Position numbers and translations under genes: made by a program. The notes under the pieces were generated by a model that worked only from the letters and a program-made list of their open reading frames with translations, was not told where the DNA came from and made no database searches. From Butyricimonas faecihominis (GTDB taxonomy: Bacteria > Bacteroidota > Bacteroidia > Bacteroidales > Marinifilaceae): 64,000 bases of DNA. Positions 53,802 through 63,270 of the stretch are shown one piece after another. The stretch lies in NCBI RefSeq assembly GCF_033096445.1, contig NZ_AP028155.1, forward strand, positions 186,001 through 250,000. The letters are read 5' to 3'. Positions within the stretch are counted from its first letter, which is position 1. Every line of letters starts with the position of its first letter.

Positions 53802-54179
53802 TTATAACGCTTTTACAATGAGGTGTCCCACGTAAACGGCCGTTAACCCCAGTACAATGCTGAGGGCCGTGTAGGACATAAAATATAGATAGTTTTGTTC
53901 TCTCAATAACACGAAGTTCTCGTTCATAAAAGTGGAGAACGTGGTAAATCCCCCGCATAAACCCACGGTCAAGAACAGACGTAGGTCTGTGTTAAATAGA
54001 TTGCCTCGCTCGAACAACCCGTAGAAAATCCCGATCAACAGGCAGCCTGTGATGTTCACGATCATCGTGCCGAAAGGGAACGCGGCAAGGAAATGATTTT
54101 GTACGAAACGAGTGAGGAGAAATCGAAATATTCCCCCGCAGAAACTTCCGAGACCGATGATAAATAGTGTTCTAAACAT
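53802..54179 (-). CDS. crcB: Fluoride ion channel CrcB/Fluc
   Basis: A 125-residue membrane protein with four helices. Fluc signature residues are seen in GGIFRFLLTRFVQ, FPFGTMIVNITGCLLIGIFYG (with the conserved Asn) and TVGLCGGFTTFSTFMNE (the FTTFSTF phenylalanine-box motif). It exports fluoride as a dual-topology dimer. A fluoride riboswitch precedes it. Confidence 0.96.
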   Translation of the reverse strand: MFRTLFIIGLGSFCGGIFRFLLTRFVQNHFLAAFPFGTMIVNITGCLLIGIFYGLFERGNLFNTDLRLFLTVGLCGGFTTFSTFMNENFVLLREQNYLYFMSYTALSIVLGLTAVYVGHLIVKAL

Positions 54180-54210
54180 ATACTACGCTTACTTAATGGT
54201 TTAACATTTT

Positions 54211-54281
54211 ACATGTAGGCATCATCAGCTTTTCAAGCGGTTCGAGGTAGATACCATTACCATAAGTTGGGCGCAAAGGTA
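54211..54281 (-). ncRNA. Fluoride riboswitch (crcB motif) with promoter
   Basis: Read on the minus strand, the leader has GGTAATGGTATCTACC, then AACCGC, then GCTGATGATGCCTACATG, the order and bases of the crcB-motif fluoride aptamer (GATGG-type loop, AACCGC and the closing CTGATGAxxCCTAC). A -7 box TACCTTTG lies just upstream (54274-54281 complement). The crcB ATG is about 32 bp after the aptamer. Fluoride binding is expected to turn crcB on; the expression platform is not obvious. Confidence 0.88.
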
Positions 54282-54302
54282 TTATTTTTTTCTTATTAAA
54301 CG

Positions 54303-54491
54303 AAAAGGGGTTGTCCTTAAAGTTATTTTTAAAACTCCCTCCCGGCTTCGCCGTACTCCCTCTATAAACAGAGGGAGAGTTGAAATACTCCCTTTCTTCG
54401 GGAAGAGTCACCAGCTCCTCCTCTGTTTATAGAGGAGGTGGCACGAAGTGACAGAGGAGTTTTAAAAATAACTTTAAGGACAACCCCTTTT
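54303..54491. repeat. Family A palindromic element, copy A4
   Basis: The best-preserved copy. Its 34-bp terminal inverted repeats are perfect, starting AAGGGGTTGTCCTTAAAGTT and ending with the exact complement. The inner core has the same CTCTATAAACAGAGGG and CCTCTGTTTATAGAGGAGG hairpins as the other copies. It lies between the riboswitch and the M3 peptidase gene end. Confidence 0.92.
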
Positions 54492-54501
54492 AAACTGTAT
54501 T

Positions 54502-56598
54502 TTAAAGGTTTTTCAACCCGCTTCTTTCCAACAAAGCGTCAACGGTCGGCTCTTGGCCTCGGAAGCGCTTGTAGAGTGTCATCGGGTTTTCTGATGCGCC
54601 CTTTTCCAGCACGTTGCGGCGGAACGATTCGGCGGTAGTCTTGTCGAAAATACCGTTTTGCTTGAATAACGAAAAGGCATCGGCATCCAGTACTTCTGCC
54701 CACTTGTAGCCATAATATCCGGCAGCGTATCCCCCGGCAAAGATGTGTCCGAAAGCGGGAGAGAAGGCACTACCTTTCACAAGAGGCATGATCTCCGTTT
54801 TGCCCATAGCCCGTTGCTCGAAGTCCACGAGAGGTTCGGTGACAGGTTCGGTGATCGTGTGCCATGCCATATCGACCATGCCAAAACTTAACTGACGGTC
54901 GCTCGCGTACCCGGCTTGGAAATTGGATGATTTCTTGATTTTGTCAATATATTCCTGCGGAATTTTCTCTCCGGTCTGGTAGTGTACGGCCCATGTGTCA
55001 AGCCACTCTTTTTCGAGGGCGAAGTTTTCCATGAATTGCGAGGGCAATTCCACGAAGTCGCGGGACACACCGTCCATGGACGTGGAGCCGTAAGTACATT
55101 TACTGAACATTCCATGAAGAGCATGTCCGAATTCATGCAAGAAAGTAGTTACCTCGTTGAACGTCAGCAAGGATGGTTTCGTGTCGGTTGGTTTCGTGAA
55201 GTTCATCACGAGCGATACCAACGGGCGCTGATCTTTACCGTTAACTATTTTCTGACCGCGGAACTGGGTCATCCATGCTCCGCCTCCCTTGCTTTCCCGT
55301 GGGAAAAAGTCCGTGTAGAGAACGGCAAGAAACGATCCGTCATTGTCATATACCTCGTAGGTTTTTACCTCGGGGTGGTATAACGGGATGTTGTTCACTT
55401 CCTTGAAGGTAATACCGTAGAGACGGGTTGCCAAGTCAAAGACACCCTTCTGCACGTTTTCGAGCTTGAAGTAGGGCTTCAGCATCTCGTCGTCAAGAGC
55501 GTATTTCTCCTGCATCAATTTGTTGGAGTAATAAGACCAGTCCCAACGTTGCAATTCTCCCTTTAAGCCAGCTTTGCGGGCGAAATCCTCCACCTCTTTT
55601 TTATCTTTGAGTGCATAGGGGTAGGACGCCTCGTGCAATTCGGCGATGAAGTTATTCACGATCTCCGGGGTGTTGGCCATGCGATCGGTTAATGCATAAT
55701 TTGCGTAGGTCGGGTAACCCATGAGTTTCGCTTTTTCCAGACGCAGGGCGGTGATCTTCTTGACCACTTCCTCGTTGTTATACTCGTTGTCTTTGTATGC
55801 TCGTGTCGAGTTGGCACGATACATTTTTTCTCTCAATGTCCGGTTGTCAGCGTATTTCATAAGAGGACCCATGCTCGGGTAGTGGAGGGTGAAAATCCAT
55901 CCTTCCTTGCCTCGTTGTTTGGCCGTCATGGCAGCCATTTCCTTGGCTCCTTCGGGGAGACCGGAAAGGTCTTTCTCGTCGGTCACGTGCAACTCGAACG
56001 CGTTGGTTTCGGCCAGTTCGTTTTTATCGAAGGTCAGACTTAGCTTGCCCAGCTCGATGGAAATCTCTTTGAAACGCTCGCGGTCGGCACCTTCAAGGTT
56101 TGCTCCCCCGTCAATGAAGGCTTTCCACGTGTTTTCGAGTAACATGGCCTGTTCCGGATTCAGGTTCAAAGTTGCTTTTTGCTCGTGAACTTGTTTTACC
56201 CGTTCGAAAAGTTGCGGGTTCATATAGATAGCGTGGCTGAATGAAGTCAGTTTCGGGGACACGTTTTGGGCAATGTCCTGCATCAAACTGTCGGTGAGAC
56301 AAGCATTCAGGTTGAAAAATATGCCGGAAATGGCATTCATTTTTTCACCGATGTTATCCAGTGCCACGATCGTGTTTTCAAATGTCGGGTTTTCTTTCGA
56401 AGAGGCAATTTGCTCTACCTCTTTCTTGGCTTCCTCGATAGCTACATCAAAAGCCGGTTCGTAATGCTCGGCCTTGATTTTATCGAAGGGAGGCGTCTGG
56501 TGGGGAGTGTCAAAACTCGATAAAAGCGGGTTTTGTTCAGTCTTTCCGCAAGATGCCACAAGAAGAATAATTGCAGCCATAAAAGTCGTTTTTCTCAT
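54502..56598 (-). CDS. M3 family metallopeptidase (Dcp/oligopeptidase type), lipoprotein
   Basis: About 698 residues from MRKTTFMAAIILLVASCGKT (ATG 56598; a GTG 12 codons upstream is less likely). The lipobox LLVASC places it at the inner or outer membrane facing the periplasm. The M3 zinc motif is EVTTFLHEFGHALHGMF, with the conserved downstream ALEKEWLDTWAVHY and C-terminal RFRGQEPTVDALLERSGL. It cleaves short peptides, probably as a dipeptidyl carboxypeptidase. Confidence 0.93.
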   Translation of the reverse strand: MRKTTFMAAIILLVASCGKTEQNPLLSSFDTPHQTPPFDKIKAEHYEPAFDVAIEEAKKEVEQIASSKENPTFENTIVALDNIGEKMNAISGIFFNLNACLTDSLMQDIAQNVSPKLTSFSHAIYMNPQLFERVKQVHEQKATLNLNPEQAMLLENTWKAFIDGGANLEGADRERFKEISIELGKLSLTFDKNELAETNAFELHVTDEKDLSGLPEGAKEMAAMTAKQRGKEGWIFTLHYPSMGPLMKYADNRTLREKMYRANSTRAYKDNEYNNEEVVKKITALRLEKAKLMGYPTYANYALTDRMANTPEIVNNFIAELHEASYPYALKDKKEVEDFARKAGLKGELQRWDWSYYSNKLMQEKYALDDEMLKPYFKLENVQKGVFDLATRLYGITFKEVNNIPLYHPEVKTYEVYDNDGSFLAVLYTDFFPRESKGGGAWMTQFRGQKIVNGKDQRPLVSLVMNFTKPTDTKPSLLTFNEVTTFLHEFGHALHGMFSKCTYGSTSMDGVSRDFVELPSQFMENFALEKEWLDTWAVHYQTGEKIPQEYIDKIKKSSNFQAGYASDRQLSFGMVDMAWHTITEPVTEPLVDFEQRAMGKTEIMPLVKGSAFSPAFGHIFAGGYAAGYYGYKWAEVLDADAFSLFKQNGIFDKTTAESFRRNVLEKGASENPMTLYKRFRGQEPTVDALLERSGLKNL

Positions 56599-56653
56599 TG
56601 TTTTTATAGATTTTGTATTCGAAATTTCGGTCACGAAGTTACAAATAAGTTTG

Positions 56654-56815
56654 GAAAGTTTATAGAGTTCATAAAGTTCATAAAGTTTGTAAGGTTCATA
56701 AGGTCCGTGGACCCCTGCGGGGCGCTTTGTCCATGGCAGCTTGTACTGCCGTTAAACACTGTCCGAAGGACACCCGTGACCTTTTGACTTTATGAACCTT
56801 ATGAACTTTATAAAC
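56654..56815. repeat. Family C palindromic element, copy C2
   Basis: Same design as C1: TTCATAAAG/GTTTGTAAGG arm units around GGACCCCTGCGGGGCGCTTT, GGCAGCTTGTACTGCCGTTA and CTGTCCGAAGGACACCCGTG, closed by TATGAACCTTATGAACTTTA. It lies between the M3 peptidase start and a lipoprotein gene end. Confidence 0.88.
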
Positions 56816-57325
56816 TCACTTCTTTTTCCCCTTGAACACGATCTTGGGTTCCACGATCATCGGGATCACGGTTACCGTGATGTCAAGGTTAAGTTGATTC
56901 TCAGTTACTTTCCCCTTGTGAGTGTAGGAAATGGTCTGTTGACCGACAGATACTTTACCGCCACCTTCCAAGTTAAGAGTGGAGTCGGTTTCGGTTACTT
57001 TGCTCAGTGCCGGGTTAACTGTGATGCCTTTCACGGGCATGGTGAAGTCCACGAGATTCAGCGTGACGTTCTTGCTGGTATCCGCCGTGATGCTGATTTT
57101 ACAGGGGATCGGACCTTCGGGAATAAGCGTGTTGCCGTTAGCGTCGGGTTTGAGCATGGCCTTCACGTGGTCGGGTAGGATGATCGTGGCCTCGCCCTCG
57201 TACAGGCCGGGTAGAGATGAAACGTCGTGTGCCCGACGGTCGCTGCAACTATTGCAAGATGTTAATAATGAAATTGTTGAAATAATAACTAATAATATCC
57301 CGATAAAGAAAATATTCCGTTTCAT
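56816..57325 (-). CDS. Calycin-like small lipoprotein (DUF4925-like)
   Basis: A 169-residue lipoprotein (signal ending SLLTSCNSC). It begins with LPGLYEGEATIILPDHVKAM and is beta-rich throughout, with CKISITADTSKNVTLNLVDF and KGKVTENQLNLDITVTVIP. The pattern resembles lipocalin/calycin-like exported proteins of Bacteroidetes. It is divergent from a similar small protein at 57397. No function is known. Confidence 0.6.
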   Translation of the reverse strand: MKRNIFFIGILLVIISTISLLTSCNSCSDRRAHDVSSLPGLYEGEATIILPDHVKAMLKPDANGNTLIPEGPIPCKISITADTSKNVTLNLVDFTMPVKGITVNPALSKVTETDSTLNLEGGGKVSVGQQTISYTHKGKVTENQLNLDITVTVIPMIVEPKIVFKGKKK

Positions 57326-57396
57326 GAACTATTGATTTATTTTTGTATTTTCGACGGCTAAAAATATAAACTTTTATCAATTAAACCATCAGGATT

Positions 57397-57855
57397 ATGA
57401 AATTTGTAGGATTACTTCTTCTTTTATGTTTCGCGGTCGGAGGATCGATGAACGCCACGCCGGTGAATAACACGAATAAGAAAGACCATGCGGCAGCTGT
57501 TGCCGGGACGTATAACGGGGAGGCTTTTATCGAAATCATGCAACAGAAGATGAAGTTAAAGCTCGAATTGCAACGGACTCACCGGGATAGTGTGATCGTG
57601 GTGGTGAAGGATTTTATGTTGCCCAACGGGCAGAAGTTTAACTATCGTTCGAACGGGGTTTCCGTGAAACCTGAAGTGAAAGATGGGAAAACCGTGTACA
57701 AGCTGAATATCTCGTTTACTTACACGTATAATGGAATGCCGATGAAAGTGACCGCCACGGGAACCGTGAAGGACGGGGAACTCGATTCGCTGGTGAAAGC
57801 CACGATCATGGATGCGATGGAGACGAAAGTGACGTACAAAGCGAAAAAGGCCTAG
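57397..57855 (+). CDS. Calycin-like small exported protein
   Basis: A 152-residue secreted protein with signal MKFVGLLLLLCFAVGGSMNA. The opening VAGTYNGEAFIEIMQQKMKLKLELQ, the repeated SVIVVVKDFMLPNGQKFNYR and GTVKDGELDSLVKATIMD echo the lipoprotein encoded divergently at 56816-57325, so the two are probably paralogues. Periplasmic; function unknown. Confidence 0.65.
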   Translation: MKFVGLLLLLCFAVGGSMNATPVNNTNKKDHAAAVAGTYNGEAFIEIMQQKMKLKLELQRTHRDSVIVVVKDFMLPNGQKFNYRSNGVSVKPEVKDGKTVYKLNISFTYTYNGMPMKVTATGTVKDGELDSLVKATIMDAMETKVTYKAKKA

Positions 57856-57881
57856 TAAAATCTAGTAACTCCGCTTAAAAA

Positions 57882-58074
57882 ACAAGAGGGGTGGCAAAAG
57901 TCATTTTATTTCCCAAAACTCCTCCGTCACTTCGTGCCACCTCCTCTATAAACAGAGGAGGAGCTGGTGACTCTTCCCGAAGAGAGGGAGTATTTCAGCT
58001 CTCCCTCTGTTTATAGAGGGAGTACGGCGAAGCCGGGAGGGAGTTTGAGAAATGACTTTTCCCTCTCCTTGTTT
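57882..58074. repeat. Family A palindromic element, copy A5
   Basis: Between two convergent genes. Termini are AACAAGAGGGGTGGCAAAAG and the related AAATGACTTTTCCCTCTCCT; the core is the common CTCCTCCGTCACTTCGTGCC ... CGGCGAAGCCGGGAGGGAGT, in the same orientation as A2. Confidence 0.88.
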
Positions 58075-58090
58075 TTTATATAATAATATG

Positions 58091-58726
58091 CTACCTCAAA
58101 TCAATAACGTCCACTTCCGGGTGGGCATCCTTGTCAAAACGGAAGAAAGTGACGTCTAGTTCTTTCTCCGGTTTCTTTAAACTTTTAATCGTGATCACCA
58201 CGTCGTTCCCGTCTTTGCCGAAGGACGTGACTTTTTCCACCATGTTTGTTTTCGTGTCGATCCATACCCCAATCTTGGAGATCTGTTTGTGAGTTTGTTT
58301 CGGGGTTAATTCGATGTAGGCTTTGCCATCCTTGTTTTCCACCAACTTCTGGGTGAACTTCTGGTTGTGAATATCGAACAGGATGGAAGGATTCAACATC
58401 TCGTCCTCGTTCTCCTCCGGGTTTTTGATGTTCACCTCTTCTTGATCCGGCATGTACGTGTAGATTACTTCCCCGTCGAAATAGTTGACCACGTCCATCA
58501 CGTCAATGCGGTACATCTTATCTTTCATGTATGCTTTCCCGTGATGTGTTTCATTAATATCTTCTGCCTTGTTGATCATGGAAAGGTCAAAAACGATTTC
58601 CACGGCAGGGTAGGACTTGATATGTTCGACTGTTTTATCCAGAATAGCCTTTGCTTTTGCGTCTGTCTGGGCGATAGCGAGAGAACCGCATAATGCCAGA
58701 ACCATGAATGTCAGAATGTACTTCAT
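58091..58726 (-). CDS. LolA-like outer-membrane lipoprotein carrier
   Basis: About 211 residues from MKYILTFMVLALCGSLAIAQ (ATG 58726; the longer frame to 58771 lacks sense). Signal peptide cleavage after AIA. LolA-type pattern: DKTVEHIKSYPAVEIVFDLS, GKAYMKDKMYRIDVMDVVNY, then GEVIYTYMPDQEEVNI and SILFDIHNQ. It would shuttle lipoproteins across the periplasm, or be a LolA-fold protein with another ligand. Confidence 0.8.
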   Translation of the reverse strand: MKYILTFMVLALCGSLAIAQTDAKAKAILDKTVEHIKSYPAVEIVFDLSMINKAEDINETHHGKAYMKDKMYRIDVMDVVNYFDGEVIYTYMPDQEEVNIKNPEENEDEMLNPSILFDIHNQKFTQKLVENKDGKAYIELTPKQTHKQISKIGVWIDTKTNMVEKVTSFGKDGNDVVITIKSLKKPEKELDVTFFRFDKDAHPEVDVIDLR

Positions 58727-58846
58727 ACAGTGTGTTATTTTATATTGTCTTTTTCTTAAAATCAAAAGCAAATATAGGGATTATCCCGTAGATGCAAAAA
58801 CTTATGGGAAAATTTGCTACTTTCGCACCGTTTTTTGAAAAAGGAA

Positions 58847-59713
58847 ATGGACAAGTTTAAAGGGATTCTATTCGCGGCATTGTCGGCGGCTACCTTCGGG
58901 TTGATTCCGCTGTATGCAAATCAGGCAATACTGGACGGGGTTAATAATGAAACAATATTAGTGTACCGTTACGGGATAGCGGGAATCGTGTATGCTATTT
59001 ATTTATTGTTCCGGAGAATGAATATAAGACTGACCCGACGGGAGGTGAAGGAAGTTACGCTTGCCGGGGTTGGAGGGTATGGAATCACGGCTTTCTTCCT
59101 GATGTGGTCGTATCATTATATGCCCACGGGCGTGGCGACAGCGATTCATTTCTTTTATCCCGTGGTCGTCGCATTGCTGATGGCTATCTTCTACAAAGAA
59201 CGGCTACCCTTGGAGGTGAAAGCGGGGATCGTGCTGGCGATATGCGGGGTGTACCTGTTGTCGTGGACTCCCGGGGAGGTGAAATGGCTAGGATTATTCT
59301 TTGTATTAATGTCCACGGTGACTTATGGGTGTTATATTACCGCGCTGAACCGTCCCGTGTTAAAGCGGATGAATCCGGACGTGCTGACTTGCTACGTGTT
59401 ACTATTCACCGCACTGTTCTACTTGATCTTGGCCGTGGCACAGGGGAAGATGGAAATCATCACGAGACCCCGGTTCTTGCTGGATATGTTGCAGTTGGCC
59501 ATATTGAGTACGATCGTTTCTGCCCGGTTGCTGGTGGCAGCCGTGAAATTGATCGGTTCCGTACCGAGTTCCGTGTTGGGAACGTTGGAACCGATAACGG
59601 CAATCGTCGTGGGAGTACTTTATTTCAATGAACAATTGACTTACGCGAATTACCTTGGGTTATTGATCGTGATCGTTGCCGTTCTTGTCGTGATTTACAA
59701 GATGAAAAAATAA
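58847..59713 (+). CDS. EamA/DMT-family transporter
   Basis: A 288-residue inner-membrane transporter from MDKFKGILFAALSAATFGLI (ATG 58847). Ten hydrophobic segments in two EamA halves, with LMWSYHYMPTGVATAIHFFYPV and LEPITAIVVGVLYFNEQL as the conserved domain ends and a normal last helix (VIVAVLVVIYKMKK). TACTTTCG 20-30 bp upstream could be its -7 box. Substrate unknown. Confidence 0.88.
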   Translation: MDKFKGILFAALSAATFGLIPLYANQAILDGVNNETILVYRYGIAGIVYAIYLLFRRMNIRLTRREVKEVTLAGVGGYGITAFFLMWSYHYMPTGVATAIHFFYPVVVALLMAIFYKERLPLEVKAGIVLAICGVYLLSWTPGEVKWLGLFFVLMSTVTYGCYITALNRPVLKRMNPDVLTCYVLLFTALFYLILAVAQGKMEIITRPRFLLDMLQLAILSTIVSARLLVAAVKLIGSVPSSVLGTLEPITAIVVGVLYFNEQLTYANYLGLLIVIVAVLVVIYKMKK

Positions 59714-59795
59714 GGGGGAAAACTTCCGTTATTATGATGTAACCTATTTATTTTTGGCTATTTTTGCGGGTGAAATTGACTTTTAAGAATATCGT

Positions 59796-60584
59796 ATGCT
59801 GTTGTTTATAACTATAAACTTTTACACTATAACTGATATATTGCTAGCCGCTTTTATATTTTATCAGGTTTATAAACTGGTGAAAGGGACGGTTGCAATA
59901 AATATATTTGCCGGGATTTTCACATTCTACGTGGCATGGTTGCTGGTGAAAGCTCTGAATCTGGAGTTGGTTTCTGGTATCTTGGGACAGTTTATCGGTA
60001 TGGGAGTGATTGCCTTGCTGATCGTGTTCCAGCAAGAAGTTCGCCGCTTTCTATTATTATTAGGTAGTAAATATAACCTGCAAAACATATTTAACTTGGA
60101 GCGGCTTTTTACCAAGACTTCTATAAAAGATGAGGTCGCCGCCGCTATCGTGCAGGCCTGTGATTACTTTTCGAAAACAAAAACGGGTGCTTTGATCGTG
60201 TTGTCCCAGAATTCGGAGTTGTACAATTACGCGCAAACGGGTGTGTTGATCCGTTCGATCGTGTCGGAGGAGTTGCTTGAAAATATCTTCTTTAAGAATT
60301 CCCCGCTACATGACGGTGCGGTAATTATCGCGGATAACAAGATTTTGGCGGCGCGGTGTATTTTGCCGGTTTCCGATAACACGAATATTCCCGGGAGTTT
60401 GGGGTTGAGACATCGTGCGGCGATTGGAATGAGTGCCGTGACCGATGCTCACATCATCGTGGTCAGTGAAGAAACCGGAAATATTTCTTTTGTGAAGGAT
60501 GGGCATTTCAAGGTGCGGATCACCCCGCAAGAATTGAACAGTTTCTTGCACAATGATTTCACGGGTTTCGTCGTGAATAAGTAA
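59796..60584 (+). CDS. cdaA: Diadenylate cyclase CdaA (c-di-AMP synthase)
   Basis: A 262-residue enzyme making cyclic di-AMP from ATP. Three N-terminal membrane helices (about 5-80) precede a coiled linker (QQEVRRFLLLLG) and the DAC domain (about 110-255). Catalytic motifs are LHDGAVIIADNK (DGA), GSLGLRHRAAIGMS (GTRHRA-type RHR) and VVSEETGNISFV. c-di-AMP normally controls K+ and osmolyte transport, which may link it to the kdp genes in this window. Confidence 0.95.
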   Translation: MLLFITINFYTITDILLAAFIFYQVYKLVKGTVAINIFAGIFTFYVAWLLVKALNLELVSGILGQFIGMGVIALLIVFQQEVRRFLLLLGSKYNLQNIFNLERLFTKTSIKDEVAAAIVQACDYFSKTKTGALIVLSQNSELYNYAQTGVLIRSIVSEELLENIFFKNSPLHDGAVIIADNKILAARCILPVSDNTNIPGSLGLRHRAAIGMSAVTDAHIIVVSEETGNISFVKDGHFKVRITPQELNSFLHNDFTGFVVNK

Positions 60585-61031
60585 TCCTGTTTTCGTTTTT
60601 CTTTTATCATATTGGTAAATTATTCGTTCGTGTACCTTGGTTCGCTTGTGGTCTATGGATAGAAGGGGACATGAACATTGCATCTTCATAGCATGAACAT
60701 AGCATGAACACTGACGGGTGTTGTTGATGAGTTAGAGGAGGGTATCTGTCTAGTTTATTTCCTAGTTTATCCCATGATATTCCATAGAACAAACGCTGAC
60801 CACAGGTGGAAGATAGGGTATAAAGACGTATCATTTTCGAATCAAAGACGAATCAAAGACGTTCACGAACGGCTTTGTACCGGCTTTGAAGCGGCTTTGT
60901 ACCGAGGTTGATACCTGTCTTTTACCTTATTTCAATAGTATTATCCTGAAAAAAGTTCCCCTTCTAACATTTTGCCAATCATGCTTTTGGCGTGTATTGA
61001 TGAAAATAATTGAAAAATAATTGTGAAAATA
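60585..61031. other. Gene-free region upstream of the rRNA promoters
   Basis: No gene is convincing. It contains short direct repeats: CATAGCATGAA twice near 60688-60712, AATCAAAGACG twice near 60840-60862, and CGGCTTTGTACCG-like units near 60870-60905. These may be degenerate filler rather than functional sites. Confidence 0.5.
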
Positions 61032-61064
61032 TTTGGAGAAGGGGAAAAGTTTGCCTTATCTTTG
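61032..61064 (+). promoter_or_regulatory. rRNA promoter P1
   Basis: TTTG (61032-61035), a 21-bp spacer and TATCTTTG (61057-61064), followed by CACCCGC. Confidence 0.8.
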
Positions 61065-61234
61065 CACCCGCAAAACAAGAAACAGTGCAAGCATGAACGA
61101 GGCTAGAAAGGTGGTTTCTTGTAACGTTCTTGAAATGTTGAAAAGGAAATAAGACAATCCTTCTTTTGCTTGAGTAATTCAAAATATCGAATTACGAGGC
61201 TCTTAAAAAAAGTTTGAAAAAACTTTGAAAAAGA

Positions 61235-61267
61235 TTTGGAAGGTAACGAAAAAAGGTCTTATCTTTG
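61235..61267 (+). promoter_or_regulatory. rRNA promoter P2
   Basis: TTTG (61235-61238), again a 21-bp spacer, and TATCTTTG (61260-61267), followed by CATCCGC. Same spacing and box as P1, 203 bp downstream. Confidence 0.8.
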
Positions 61268-61315
61268 CATCCGCTTTCGCTCTTAAAACGAGTGAGACTA
61301 AAACAAGAAAGAAAG

Positions 61316-61340
61316 AGTTCTTTAAGATATTGAAATGAAC
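61316..61340 (+). promoter_or_regulatory. boxA-like antitermination element in the rRNA leader
   Basis: AGTTCTTTAAGATATTGAAA resembles the boxA of rRNA antitermination systems. A close match (AGTTCTTTGACATGCTGGAA) recurs in the 16S-23S spacer at 63132-63157, and a weaker one (CGTTCTTGAAATGTTGAAAA) lies between P1 and P2 near 61119. Confidence 0.55.
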
Positions 61341-61431
61341 AAAACGTAGCGAGCGTGAATCGAGATCGACGAGAGTCGAGATTCATGAAACACATGACCC
61401 GGCCAGAATAAAATTTCTGTAAATAACTTTT

Positions 61432-62958
<1,527 letters not shown>

Positions 62959-63270
62959 GGAGCAGGAGCTCATGTGGCTCGCTACCGGCAGTTCATTATC
63001 AACGGGATTCCCTCGAGGGATCTTTAGAGACGAGGCTCGTTGCCTTGGTCCCGGCGTTAAATTTTAGATTTAAAGATTTTAGATTCTAGATTTCAATTTA
63101 AAATTTAAAATGGCTAAATTTAAAATTGTAAAGTTCTTTGACATGCTGGAACGTTAATGGATCATTTGATCCACGAAGTAACAATGTAGTAGAATAACAC
63201 AGAGCCGCTGTCGTGGTGACACGATGGCAAGGTAAAATTATTTAAGAACACGACGCTAACGAACGTGAAC
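62959..63270 (+). other. 16S-23S spacer without tRNA genes
   Basis: About 310 bp with no tRNA-Ile or tRNA-Ala. It contains an AT-rich block of TTTAGATT/TTTAAAATT units (63061-63130), a boxA-like element at 63132-63157 and a GGATCATTTGATCC hairpin at about 63161-63174. Confidence 0.85.

Noticed and set aside
36523-58074. CRISPR-like recurrence of repeat cores
   Set aside because: The copies are dispersed over many kilobases, palindromic and without spacers or cas genes.
62959-63060. Pairing of CACATGA before 16S with TCATGTG after it as an RNase III processing stem
   Set aside because: Only seven bases pair and the extension fails on both sides, so it is not strong enough to list.
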